A stretch of 64,000 nt of DNA, taken from contig NZ_JAUTWQ010000006.1 in NCBI RefSeq assembly GCF_046719735.1, forward strand, positions 336,154 to 400,153, given 5' to 3'. This document shows, piece by piece, positions 26,079 to 34,379 of the stretch. The stretch comes from Halobacillus_B rhizosphaerae (GTDB lineage Bacteria; Bacillota; Bacilli; Bacillales; Halobacillaceae). Position 1 is the stretch's first letter; the number at the start of each line of letters is the position of its first letter. A model generated the notes under the pieces. That model was not told the DNA's origin, did no database searches, and worked only from the letters and a program-made list of their open reading frames with translations. The translations under genes were made by a program, and so were the position numbers.

Positions 26079-27053
26079 TTAAACTTCGTGACAGGCAACA
26101 TAATGATTGGTCTTAACTTCTCTCCACGCAGGTCGTTCTACTCTGCAGCGTTCATGGGCAAGAGGGCAGCGTGTATGAAAGGGACAACCGTTAGGATAAT
26201 CGGCTGGATTAGGAAGTTCCCCCTCTAATCGGATCCTTTCTTTTCTTCTGCCCGGAATTGGCCGAGGAATCGCTGATAACAAAGCTTTTGTATAGGGATG
26301 CAAAGGGTTTGAAAATATTTCTTCCGTAGGGGCCAGTTCCGCTGTCGCCCCTAAATACATCACCAGGACTCGATTACAAATGTGGCGGACCACCCCTAAG
26401 TCGTGAGCAATAAATAAATAAGTTAACTGGTGAGACTGCTGTAATTGTTTCAATAACTGGATGATCTGCGCCTGAACTGACACATCTAGTGCGGAGACCG
26501 CTTCATCGCAGACGATTAAGGAAGGATTTAATGAAATTGCCCTTGCAATTCCGATCCTCTGCCGCTGGCCGCCGCTGAATTCATGGGGATAACGATCCAT
26601 ATGATCTTCTTTTAAACCCACTTCCACAAGCAGTTCTTTGACCCTTTGTCTCCGCTCTTTTCTGCTTATAGACGTATGGATTATAAAAGCTTCTTCAAGA
26701 GCATCACCAATACGCTGCCTGGGGTTAAGAGAGGCATAAGGATCTTGGAAAATCATTTGCATCTCTTTTTTGTATTTTTTAAATTGCCGTTCTGAAAGGC
26801 CTCCGATTTCTTCACCACGAAATTTGATCGACCCTTCCGTCAATTTTTCCAGCCCGAGGATTGTTCTTCCTAAAGTTGACTTGCCGCAGCCTGATTCTCC
26901 TACAACGCCTAATGTTTCTCCCTCCATCACATCCACTGTTACATTTTCTACGGCCTGGACATTGGATATGGTTTTCTTGAAAAAGCTGCTTTTTACAGGG
27001 AAATATTTCTTCACTTCATTCATTTCAAGAATAGGCTCTGTGTTTACGGTCAT
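26079..27053 (-). CDS. Peptide ABC transporter ATP-binding protein (DppF/OppF type)
   Basis: 324 aa. Walker A is GESGCGKST, the signature is LSGGQ-type (FSGGQRQRIGIARA), and Walker B is LIVCDEAVSALD. The C-terminal oligo/dipeptide extension (LPNPADYPNGCPFHTRCPLAHERC) with its cysteine cluster is typical of OppF/DppF. It powers import together with the neighbouring DppD-type subunit. ATG 27053 follows GAGGAGGTAAAC and overlaps the end of the upstream gene by 29 bases. Confidence 0.9.
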   Translation of the reverse strand: MTVNTEPILEMNEVKKYFPVKSSFFKKTISNVQAVENVTVDVMEGETLGVVGESGCGKSTLGRTILGLEKLTEGSIKFRGEEIGGLSERQFKKYKKEMQMIFQDPYASLNPRQRIGDALEEAFIIHTSISRKERRQRVKELLVEVGLKEDHMDRYPHEFSGGQRQRIGIARAISLNPSLIVCDEAVSALDVSVQAQIIQLLKQLQQSHQLTYLFIAHDLGVVRHICNRVLVMYLGATAELAPTEEIFSNPLHPYTKALLSAIPRPIPGRRKERIRLEGELPNPADYPNGCPFHTRCPLAHERCRVERPAWREVKTNHYVACHEV

Positions 27054-28032
27054 GAGAGTTTACCTCCTCTTCTTGCAGCCAGCATTTAGACTGATGGTGG
27101 TCGGATATTTTGAAAGATGGAGGCTCTTGTTCCATACATTTTTCCATCGCATATGGACATCTGGGGTGAAATCTGCACCCTTCAATTTTTTCACTTAAAT
27201 TAGGAAGTGACCCAGGGATAGCCTCTAGCTTTTGACTGGCATCATCTACATTGGGAACAGATGCTAACAGTCCTTGTGTATAGGGATGCTGTGGATTTGA
27301 GAAAATTTCTTCTACGGTTCCTGTTTCTACAACGTTGCCGGCATACATAACCATCACTCTGTCCGCCACTTCTGCTACCACTCCCATGTCATGTGTAACC
27401 ATAACGACGCCCATGCCTAATTCTGCCTTTAAGTCATCAATTAAATCCAATATTTGTGCTTGAATCGTAACATCCAACGCTGTTGTCGGTTCATCGGCAA
27501 TTAATAAGGCCGGATTACAGGCAAGCGCTATGGCAATCATTACACGCTGCCTCATTCCCCCGCTTAATTCGTGGGGATACTGTTTGAGTCTTTTTTCTGA
27601 GTTTGGAATCCCAACCTGCTGAAGCAATTCAATCGCTCTATTTCTCGTTTCCGTTTTATTTAATTTCGTATGAAGCTTTAGGGGTTCCTTCAACTGATAG
27701 CCAATGGTAAAGACGGGATTCAGAGCTGTCATGGGCTCTTGAAATATCATCGAGATATCATTGCCTCGCAGCTTTCTCATTTGCTCTTCTTTCTTCGTAG
27801 TCAGTTCTTCTCCTTTGAAAGTAATCGACCCTGCGGTGATTTCTCCATTACTTGGAAGAAGCTGCAAAACTGATAAGGTCGTAATACTTTTTCCGCATCC
27901 CGATTCCCCGACGATACAAAGAGTTTCTTGCTGATCTACAGAAAAGGAAACTCCCCGGACAGCAGAAAGTCTGCCTTCTGCTGTCCGGAAAGAAGTTACT
28001 AAGTTATGAACGTTTAATAACTGTTTTTCCAT
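27025..28032 (-). CDS. Peptide ABC transporter ATP-binding protein (DppD/OppD type)
   Basis: 335 aa. Walker A GESGCGKSI, signature LSGGMRQRVMIAIALA, and Walker B LLIADEPTTALD. The tail has the cysteine-containing CRFHPRCPYAMEKC segment. ATG 28032 with GTAGGGG before it lies eight bases after the binding-protein stop; a longer in-frame start would run back into the preceding gene and was rejected. Confidence 0.9.
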   Translation of the reverse strand: MEKQLLNVHNLVTSFRTAEGRLSAVRGVSFSVDQQETLCIVGESGCGKSITTLSVLQLLPSNGEITAGSITFKGEELTTKKEEQMRKLRGNDISMIFQEPMTALNPVFTIGYQLKEPLKLHTKLNKTETRNRAIELLQQVGIPNSEKRLKQYPHELSGGMRQRVMIAIALACNPALLIADEPTTALDVTIQAQILDLIDDLKAELGMGVVMVTHDMGVVAEVADRVMVMYAGNVVETGTVEEIFSNPQHPYTQGLLASVPNVDDASQKLEAIPGSLPNLSEKIEGCRFHPRCPYAMEKCMEQEPPSFKISDHHQSKCWLQEEEVNSHDRKHRAYS

Positions 28033-28039
28033 GTTACCC

Positions 28040-29584
28040 CTACTCTCTATGAACGTTATAAAGCGACCATTGTCCAGTTGGATCAATCTGGATCCCTTTA
28101 ACTGATTTATCATAAGCGGCCGTAACGACACCATGATGCATGGGAACCCAGACGGCATCTTTCACGGCCATCAAATTTGCTTCATTTAATTTTTCTTTAC
28201 GAACATCCTGATCCACAGTTACGCGGGAAGCATCTACAAGTTTATCGAATTCACTGTTGTTATAGGACATGCGGTTAGAGGAGCCAATGTTATCAGAATG
28301 CAAGTTCGGATAAAGCAGTTCACTTCCATCAGCAGTACTGTTTGACCAGCCTAGGAAGGTCATATCAAAATCTCCCTTGGCAGTTGTATCAAGAAATGTA
28401 CCCCATTCCATGGTCTCAATTTCTACCTTCAGTCCTGCTTCAGCAAGCTGGGACTGGACAATTTCTGCCATTTTCATGTAGCTGTCTCGATTAGCAGCTA
28501 GCAACGTTAATTTCTGCCCTTCGTAGCCATTGTCTTTCAGCATTTGTTTCGCTTTTTCTGGATCATAACTGTATCCTGCATCAGCAGCTCCTTCTTCGTA
28601 ACCAAAAACCTTCGGACCGATGATGCTTTCGTTCTTAATTCCTAATCCTTTTAACTGTTTAACATATGCTTCTCTATCAATCGCATAGGAAACGGCTTTA
28701 CGGAATTTAAGATCGTTAAAAGGAGCTTTATTCATATTAAAACCTAGATAATAAACAGGCGTTCCTTCTTTTTGCTGGATCTCCACACTATCAATTGATT
28801 TCAATCTTGGAAGTTGTTCAGTCGGAATGGCATCAATAAATTGAACCTCCCCTGTTTGCAGCATAGAAACCGCTGTTGAATATTCAGGGACCACTTTCAT
28901 CGTTACCTTGTCCAGTTTCGGAGCTCCCTGCCAGTAATCCTCATTTTTCTTCAAGGAAACATGATCTCCTTGTACCCATTCTTCAAAAACAAACGGACCG
29001 GTACCGACAGGGTTTTTATTCAAATCTCCTGCTTTGTCAGCTTTTGGACTAACTATAGAGGCATTCGTATGGCACAAAGCAGCTAACAGGGGTCCATAAG
29101 GCTTGGCGGTTTTTAGAACGACCGTATTTTCATCTTTTACTTCAATAGATTCAACAGGTTCTAACAATGAGGCACGTGGGGCTGCCCGGTCTTTACTCTT
29201 AAATTGTTCAAATGTGTATTTTACTGCCTCCGCGTTAAAAGGGGTCCCATCGTGAAACTTGATATCTTTCTTCAAGTGAATGATCCATGTTTTATCATCT
29301 GGATTTTCATAGGATTCCGCCAGGAGCGGTTTGATCTCCATGGTCTCAGGGTCTCTTGTAAATAAAGTTTCATAGACTTGTTCGATCATAGCGGAAGAAA
29401 CGGAGTCATTGGTGTCTATTGGAGATAACCCTACAACATCTGAAGTAGTGGCATATGTAAGGTCCTGTTGTGCATTGGCATCTCCTGACGCGCTTTCATC
29501 CGTTGAAGAACTATTACTACAACCCGCTAAAGCAAAGGCAGCGAAAAAAATGATCGATAACCAGATGATTTTACATTTCTTCAT
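28040..29584 (-). CDS. Peptide-type ABC transporter substrate-binding lipoprotein
   Basis: 514 aa, SBP family 5. A lipoprotein signal (LAGC lipobox, cysteine at residue 21) anchors it outside the membrane. FEQFKSKDRAAPRASLLEPVESI and NPVGTGPFVFEEW are family 5 elements. It captures the ligand for the ABC importer encoded around it. With a gamma-glutamyltransferase gene in the same unit, gamma-glutamyl peptides are a plausible ligand, but this is inference. ATG 29584 follows GGAGGAG. Confidence 0.9.
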   Translation of the reverse strand: MKKCKIIWLSIIFFAAFALAGCSNSSSTDESASGDANAQQDLTYATTSDVVGLSPIDTNDSVSSAMIEQVYETLFTRDPETMEIKPLLAESYENPDDKTWIIHLKKDIKFHDGTPFNAEAVKYTFEQFKSKDRAAPRASLLEPVESIEVKDENTVVLKTAKPYGPLLAALCHTNASIVSPKADKAGDLNKNPVGTGPFVFEEWVQGDHVSLKKNEDYWQGAPKLDKVTMKVVPEYSTAVSMLQTGEVQFIDAIPTEQLPRLKSIDSVEIQQKEGTPVYYLGFNMNKAPFNDLKFRKAVSYAIDREAYVKQLKGLGIKNESIIGPKVFGYEEGAADAGYSYDPEKAKQMLKDNGYEGQKLTLLAANRDSYMKMAEIVQSQLAEAGLKVEIETMEWGTFLDTTAKGDFDMTFLGWSNSTADGSELLYPNLHSDNIGSSNRMSYNNSEFDKLVDASRVTVDQDVRKEKLNEANLMAVKDAVWVPMHHGVVTAAYDKSVKGIQIDPTGQWSLYNVHRE

Positions 29585-29604
29585 GAATAATCTCCTCCAT
29601 TATA

Positions 29605-30514
29605 TTAATTTTCCAATTCCATATTTGGATCTAAAGCATCTCTTAACCCATCCCCTACTACGTTGAAGGCAAATACAACGAGCATAATCGCTATCCCGGG
29701 AATAATCGTCATATGCGGTGAAGTAAACATAAAATCCTGCCCTGCAGCAATCATGGCTCCCCATTCAGGAGTAGGCGGCTGTGCCCCTAAACCCAGAAAA
29801 CTGAGTGCTGCCGTAGATAGAATTGCGGTTGCCATGCGCATCGTAGCAAACACAATGATAGGCGCTGTGCAATTAGGAAGAATGTGCTTTAATAGAATGC
29901 GGGTATTACTTGCTCCTAGTGACCTCATTGCTAGGATGTACTCCTGATTTTTCACTGAAAGGACACTGCCTCTTACGATTCTGGCGCAGGTTGGGATCGA
30001 CCAAATACTGATCGCTATCACCACATTCATTAAATTTGTGCCAAGCATGGCAATGATCAGCATAGCGAGAAGAATACCAGGGAAAGCAAATAACAAATCG
30101 ACAATTCTCATAATAATGGCGTCGAGCTTTCGATAATACCCAGATAATAAGCCGAGAGTAATGCCGCCCAGTAATCCGATGATTACCGACCCCATCCCGA
30201 CAATCAATGAAATCCTTGCTCCAAATACAAGCCGCGACCAAACGTCTCGTCCATAGTTATCTGTGCCCAGCCAATGTCCCTCGGCCCCTACCCCAAGTTC
30301 TGCATGAGCCAGGTCTTGTTTCACAGGGTCATAAGCGGCAAACCACGGAGCAAACACAGCCATAATCATTTGTATAACTATCACAAGTAATCCAAACACA
30401 GCCAGTTTGTTCTTTTATCAATCGCTTGAATGTAGTAAATACTACTCTCTCTTTCGATTTTCCATTAGATCTAGAATTGATGTGCTCGTTTGAAATCGAA
30501 CTAGAACTTGCCAC
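29605..30514 (-). pseudogene. Peptide ABC permease (DppC type), frameshifted near the N-terminus
   Basis: The reading frame from GTG 30514 gives MASSSSISNEHINSRSNGKS, then RVVFTTFKRLIK. The rest of the permease (KNKLAVFGLLVIVIQMIM onward) is in another frame. Removing one A from the AAAA run at 30413-30416 joins them into a 302-aa protein, the usual DppC length, with the GSVIIG... and EAA-loop region (RSLGASNTRILLKHILPNC) intact. In-frame stops exist just upstream in the downstream frame, so GTG 30399 alone would lose the first helix. Sequence error, real inactivation or frameshifted translation are all open. Confidence 0.75.
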
Positions 30515-30531
30515 TTCCCAACCTCTCCCAT

Positions 30532-31473
30532 CTAGTCATAATTGATGCGCGGATCAACAAATGCATAGATAATATCAACGAATAAATTCACTACCACAAA
30601 CAGGGTGGCCACTAAGAGCACGGTACCTTGAACTACAGGAAAGTCGCGAGCAGCAATGGCATCGATCATTAACCTGCCTACCCCATTGATAGCAAAAACC
30701 TGTTCCGTAATGATGGTGCCTCCAAGTAAGAAACCAAAATTCAAACCAATGACGGTAATGACAGGGATCATGGCATTTCTTAATGCATGGACCCATATGA
30801 CGGTTTTTCTTTTCACCCCTTTTGCTCGTGCCGTTCTAATATAATCGGCCCGAATGACTTCAAGCATCGCCGACCTGCTCATGCGAGCGATCATGGCTGC
30901 AGAAGCGGTTCCTAACGTAATAGCTGGAAGGATTAATTGCTTGATCCCTTCTATAGTCCAGAAAGGAGCACTCAGCCCCCCAACAGGAAGCCACTGAAGA
31001 TTTACCGAAAAAATTAAAATTAACATGGCACCCAGCCAAAAGTTTGGAATAGAGATCCCTGCTAAAGCAATCGTCGTACTAGAAAAATCAAACCAGGAAT
31101 TTTGTTTAATGGCAGAAATAATTCCTGCTGGAACTCCAATAACGACCGCTACCACCATACTTGCAATCGCTAGATTTAAGGTTTGCGGAAATCGAGCAGC
31201 TATAGCATCTGCGACCGGTTGATTGTTTTGAAAAGAATAACCCAAGTCCCCTTGCAGCACACCTCCTATGTAATCAAAATATTGCACGAGTACGGGTTTA
31301 TCTAATCCTAATTCGATTCGAATAGCAGCCAAATCCGATTCAGTTGCTGTCGGACCACCAATAATAGTGGCAGGATCCCCTGGCGCAATATACATGCTCA
31401 TAAAGACAAGAAACGATATTCCAATAAGTAAAAGCAGCAGCTGAATGAACCGTTTGGAAACTAACCCAACCAT
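30532..31473 (-). CDS. Peptide ABC transporter permease (DppB type)
   Basis: 313 aa with six predicted helices. The N-terminus (FIQLLLLLIGISFLVFMSMYIAPGDP) and the EAA loop (DYIRTARAKGVKRKTVIWVHALRNA) are typical. ATG 31473 follows AGGAGGT by seven bases; the longer start at 31494 overlaps this site. It is the first gene of the importer-ggt unit. The promoter region carries a 12-bp inverted repeat shared with the divergent Lrp-type regulator. Confidence 0.9.
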   Translation of the reverse strand: MVGLVSKRFIQLLLLLIGISFLVFMSMYIAPGDPATIIGGPTATESDLAAIRIELGLDKPVLVQYFDYIGGVLQGDLGYSFQNNQPVADAIAARFPQTLNLAIASMVVAVVIGVPAGIISAIKQNSWFDFSSTTIALAGISIPNFWLGAMLILIFSVNLQWLPVGGLSAPFWTIEGIKQLILPAITLGTASAAMIARMSRSAMLEVIRADYIRTARAKGVKRKTVIWVHALRNAMIPVITVIGLNFGFLLGGTIITEQVFAINGVGRLMIDAIAARDFPVVQGTVLLVATLFVVVNLFVDIIYAFVDPRINYD

Positions 31474-31560
31474 CTGATCAACCTCCTCCCTCATGAATTA
31501 ACCCGGAATTGAATCAATTCTTTTATTTAACTAAAAACAGTATATACTAAGATATACCAA

Positions 31561-31600
31561 ACGATTGTTAATTAAAAAAACATTTTTGATTAACAATCGT
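31561..31600. promoter_or_regulatory. Inverted repeat, candidate Lrp-type operator
   Basis: ACGATTGTTAAT (31561-31572) and ATTAACAATCGT (31589-31600) form a perfect 12-bp inverted repeat with a 16-base spacer. It lies between dppB and the divergent Lrp gene, and overlaps the -35 area for the leftward TATACT and for the rightward TATAAT (31620-31625). Confidence 0.65.
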
Positions 31601-31794
31601 CATTTGTATAGTTGTAGATTATAATGCAATATTCCAAAAATTTAAACCCTTTTCGATAAAATATTTTTATTTTTCGTTATTTTCTTACAATTCAGCGTTC
31701 TTATTTGAATCACGACTGTAAAAGTGCTAAAATCTTGACGAATCGCTATGATAAGAAAGTCCTGAACGCAGCCACTTTTTTAAGGGGGATCTAT

Positions 31795-32262
31795 ATGCAG
31801 GAACATGAGAAATCAAAGATAGATGATATGGATAAAAGGATTCTAGAATTACTGATCGAGGATGGCCGCATGTCCTATACAGAAATCGGCAAAGAATTGG
31901 GATTATCACGCGTCGCCGTTCGCTCCAGGGTGAATCAATTAATTGATTGCGGAGTCATTGAAAAATTTACCGCAGTCATTAATAGTGAGAAAGTGGGCAA
32001 GCAAGTTTCCGCATTTTTTGAAGTAGACTGTGAACCTCGTTCACTTGTGGAAGTAGCTGAAAACTTAGCTAACAATCCCTATGTGGCCAGCTGTTACCAA
32101 ATGACCGGACCGAGCACTCTGCACATGCACGTCCTGGTAGATGATTTTAAAGATCTCGAATCATTCATTAATACAGAATTGTATGCTCTAGAAGGCATTA
32201 CCCGGGTCGAAAGCCATACTCTGCTGCGAAGGTTTAAAAGCCGCAGCGGTTTAAAATTATAA
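31795..32262 (+). CDS. ywrC: Lrp/AsnC family transcriptional regulator (YwrC-like)
   Basis: 155 aa. The N-terminal HTH (DKRILELLIEDGRMSYTEIG... LSRVAVRSRVNQL) is followed by the ligand-binding RAM domain (residues about 75-150). ATG 31795 has AAGGGGG before it; the frame extends upstream but without a ribosome site. The size matches B. subtilis YwrC (158 aa), and its partners ywrA, ywrB and ywrD have counterparts at 23.3-26.0 kb. It probably controls the divergent importer-ggt genes and itself through the repeat at 31561. Confidence 0.88.
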   Translation: MQEHEKSKIDDMDKRILELLIEDGRMSYTEIGKELGLSRVAVRSRVNQLIDCGVIEKFTAVINSEKVGKQVSAFFEVDCEPRSLVEVAENLANNPYVASCYQMTGPSTLHMHVLVDDFKDLESFINTELYALEGITRVESHTLLRRFKSRSGLKL

Positions 32263-32303
32263 AAGGACAAGGTCCGCATGAATGGGGACCTTGTCCTTTT
32301 TTG
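32261..32303 (+). terminator. Terminator after the Lrp-type gene
   Basis: AAAAGGACAAGGTCC pairs with GGACCTTGTCCTTTT, followed by six T. Confidence 0.92.
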
Positions 32304-32401
32304 TATCTATTTCTTTTTGAGATCATCTAAAGGAACATCCCCCTGAAATCACTCGAAATTCAATATAGGCCGCTCTGGTCCTATGAACACACACTTAAAA
32401 T

Positions 32402-33604
32402 CTAGGCCTTTTCTATTGAACGTAACCAAGCGGTTAATAGAATAGCTCCGAATACCATGACTGCCCCGATCCATGGAGTATGAATAAGACCCATATGATC
32501 CACAATGATTCCTCCCACAAAGGATCCTATAGCAATGCCAATATTAAAAGCAGCAATGTTTAAAGCAGAAGCAACATTCACAGCGGAAGGAACATATTTT
32601 TCCGCTAAATGGACCACTAAAATTTGCAGCGCCGGTACATTCATAAAAGCAAATAACCCCATAAGAGTAATCACAGCTAACCCTGCGATTTTGAAAGGTG
32701 CAGCAAATGTAAGAGCGAATATAATGACCGCTTGTAACACAAACATCCAGAACAAGGCTTTTAATGGGTGATGTTTATCAGAGGCTTTTCCTCCTATCAC
32801 GTTCCCCGCCGCTACTGCTAAACCGTACACGAGCAGGATTACACTTACCCATTTGGAACTAAAGCCCGTCACTTCCTCCAATAAAGGGGTTAAATACGTA
32901 AAGGCTACAAAGGTACCTCCATAACCCAAAGCAGTAATTGCAAAAGCCAGCAACAGTTTTCCGTTCTTCATAATCTTGAGCTGTTCACTGAATTTCGCCG
33001 GAGGGGCTTCCTTTAAATCCTTAGGAACAAGCAGGGCACTGGCAATTATTCCTATGATGCCAAGTACAGCTACTCCCCAGAAGGTGGCTCTCCACCCGAA
33101 TGATTGACCGATAAAAGTCCCCAGTGGAACTCCTGTCACTGTGGCCACTGTTAATCCTGTAAACATAAACGCAATTGCGCTTGCCCGTTTATGAGATGGC
33201 ACGAGATCGGCCGCAATAGTAGAACCAATCGAAAAGAATATTCCGTGAGAGAACGCCGTAATGATCCGGGCGGTAAGCAGCAAACCAAAACTTCCCGATA
33301 AAGCAGCGACAGAGTTACCAATGATAAACAGAACCATTAATGACATTAACAATGACTTTCTGCTCATCTTACTAGTCAGCGCCGTTAATATGGGAGCACC
33401 TACTGCTACCCCAATCGCATAGCCAGAGATTAACAAACCGGCAAGTGTTATGGAAATCGTTAAATCATCTGCAATAGATGAGAGCAGTCCGACTGGAACA
33501 AATTCAGTTGTTCCAATACCAAAAGCGCTTATCGCCAAAGCCATTAACCCAAGCTTATTTCCTTTTTCCTGATTAGTCGTCGTTGTCTGAGCGTATGAAT
33601 TCAT
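32402..33604 (-). CDS. MFS transporter (sugar or drug efflux type)
   Basis: 400 aa with 12 predicted helices. Family marks are FGIGTTEFVPVGLLSSIADDL in helix 1, GAPILTALTSKMSRKSLL in loop 2-3, and ITAFSHGIFFSIGSTIAADLVP in helix 4, as in the AraJ/YdhP arabinose-efflux-like permeases. ATG 33604 follows AAAGGAGG. The divergent HxlR-type regulator gene 320 bases away suggests inducible export of a toxic compound. No substrate can be named. Confidence 0.87.
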   Translation of the reverse strand: MNSYAQTTTTNQEKGNKLGLMALAISAFGIGTTEFVPVGLLSSIADDLTISITLAGLLISGYAIGVAVGAPILTALTSKMSRKSLLMSLMVLFIIGNSVAALSGSFGLLLTARIITAFSHGIFFSIGSTIAADLVPSHKRASAIAFMFTGLTVATVTGVPLGTFIGQSFGWRATFWGVAVLGIIGIIASALLVPKDLKEAPPAKFSEQLKIMKNGKLLLAFAITALGYGGTFVAFTYLTPLLEEVTGFSSKWVSVILLVYGLAVAAGNVIGGKASDKHHPLKALFWMFVLQAVIIFALTFAAPFKIAGLAVITLMGLFAFMNVPALQILVVHLAEKYVPSAVNVASALNIAAFNIGIAIGSFVGGIIVDHMGLIHTPWIGAVMVFGAILLTAWLRSIEKA

Positions 33605-33829
33605 AAGAGAATTCCTCCTTTGTTGAGTTTTTCACCTTGAAAGAAGAACATTTTCTTACTTTCAAAGAATTCATAGTTGATTATGCGCCCAGATGAGAGG
33701 CTTGAGAAGTACGCACTTTCATGTGCTATAGGCACTTATAAGTACCATTTGGAGTCCTTCGGTCTTTAAAGAGCAGGAATTATTTTCACTTTTTTATGGT
33801 GAACTAAAAAACTAGCCAAATCGTTGAAC

Positions 33830-33872
33830 AAGTGATAGATTAATAAGCATGGTAATTGACGATATATCACTT
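33830..33872. promoter_or_regulatory. Inverted repeat near the HxlR gene promoter
   Basis: AAGTGATA (33830-33837) and TATCACTT (33865-33872) are inverted copies, 27 bases apart, between the divergent MFS and HxlR-type genes. A likely promoter for the plus-strand gene overlaps: TTGACG at 33856-33861 and TATACA at 33880-33885, 18-base spacing. No gene is seen elsewhere in 33605-33924. Confidence 0.5.
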
Positions 33873-33924
33873 TATAATCTATACATGCTAAAATAACCCT
33901 TAAGGGAACGGAGGCCGTCAGCCT

Positions 33925-34287
33925 ATGAAAAAATACAACATCCCCGTTGAAGCCGCACTTGAAGTTATCGGAGGTAAGTGGAAAGTCGTCATTCTATGCC
34001 ACTTAATAAAAAACAAACGCCGGACAAGCGAATTAAAAAGATTAATGCCTGGTATCACTCAGAAAATGCTCACTCAGCAATTAAGAGAATTAGAAGCAGA
34101 CGGCGTGATAGAACGAATCATCTATAACCAGGTTCCTCCTAAAGTCGAGTATTTGCTTACGGAATACGGCTGGTCATTAAAAGAGATCTTAGATAGTCTT
34201 TGTGCCTGGGGAGAACAGCATATTGAAAACACGTATCCTAATAAAGAAGACGTGCTGCTGGATACGGAAGAGTTAGAGAAAATATAA
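33925..34287 (+). CDS. HxlR family winged-helix transcriptional regulator
   Basis: 120 aa. The family core IGGKWKVVILCHLIKNKRRTSELKRLMP and ITQKMLTQQLRELEADGVI... PPKVEYLLTEYGWSL is complete. These dimeric DNA-binding proteins often respond to reactive electrophiles or oxidants and control a neighbouring gene. Here the target is probably the divergent MFS exporter. ATG 33925 is preceded by GGAACGGAGGCCG. Confidence 0.9.
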   Translation: MKKYNIPVEAALEVIGGKWKVVILCHLIKNKRRTSELKRLMPGITQKMLTQQLRELEADGVIERIIYNQVPPKVEYLLTEYGWSLKEILDSLCAWGEQHIENTYPNKEDVLLDTEELEKI

Positions 34288-34303
34288 TAGGATGGAGTAC
34301 AGA

Positions 34304-34346
34304 AAAAAAGCGCGCAGAGCTAAAATACACTCTGCGCGCTTTTCTG
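34304..34346. terminator. Bidirectional terminator between HxlR and cell-wall-binding genes
   Basis: AAAAGCGCGCAGAG pairs with CTCTGCGCGCTTTT. The T tract is four bases on plus and seven on minus. Confidence 0.88.
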
Positions 34347-34379
34347 CATTATTATAGTTTAAGGTGATTATTATGGGTT

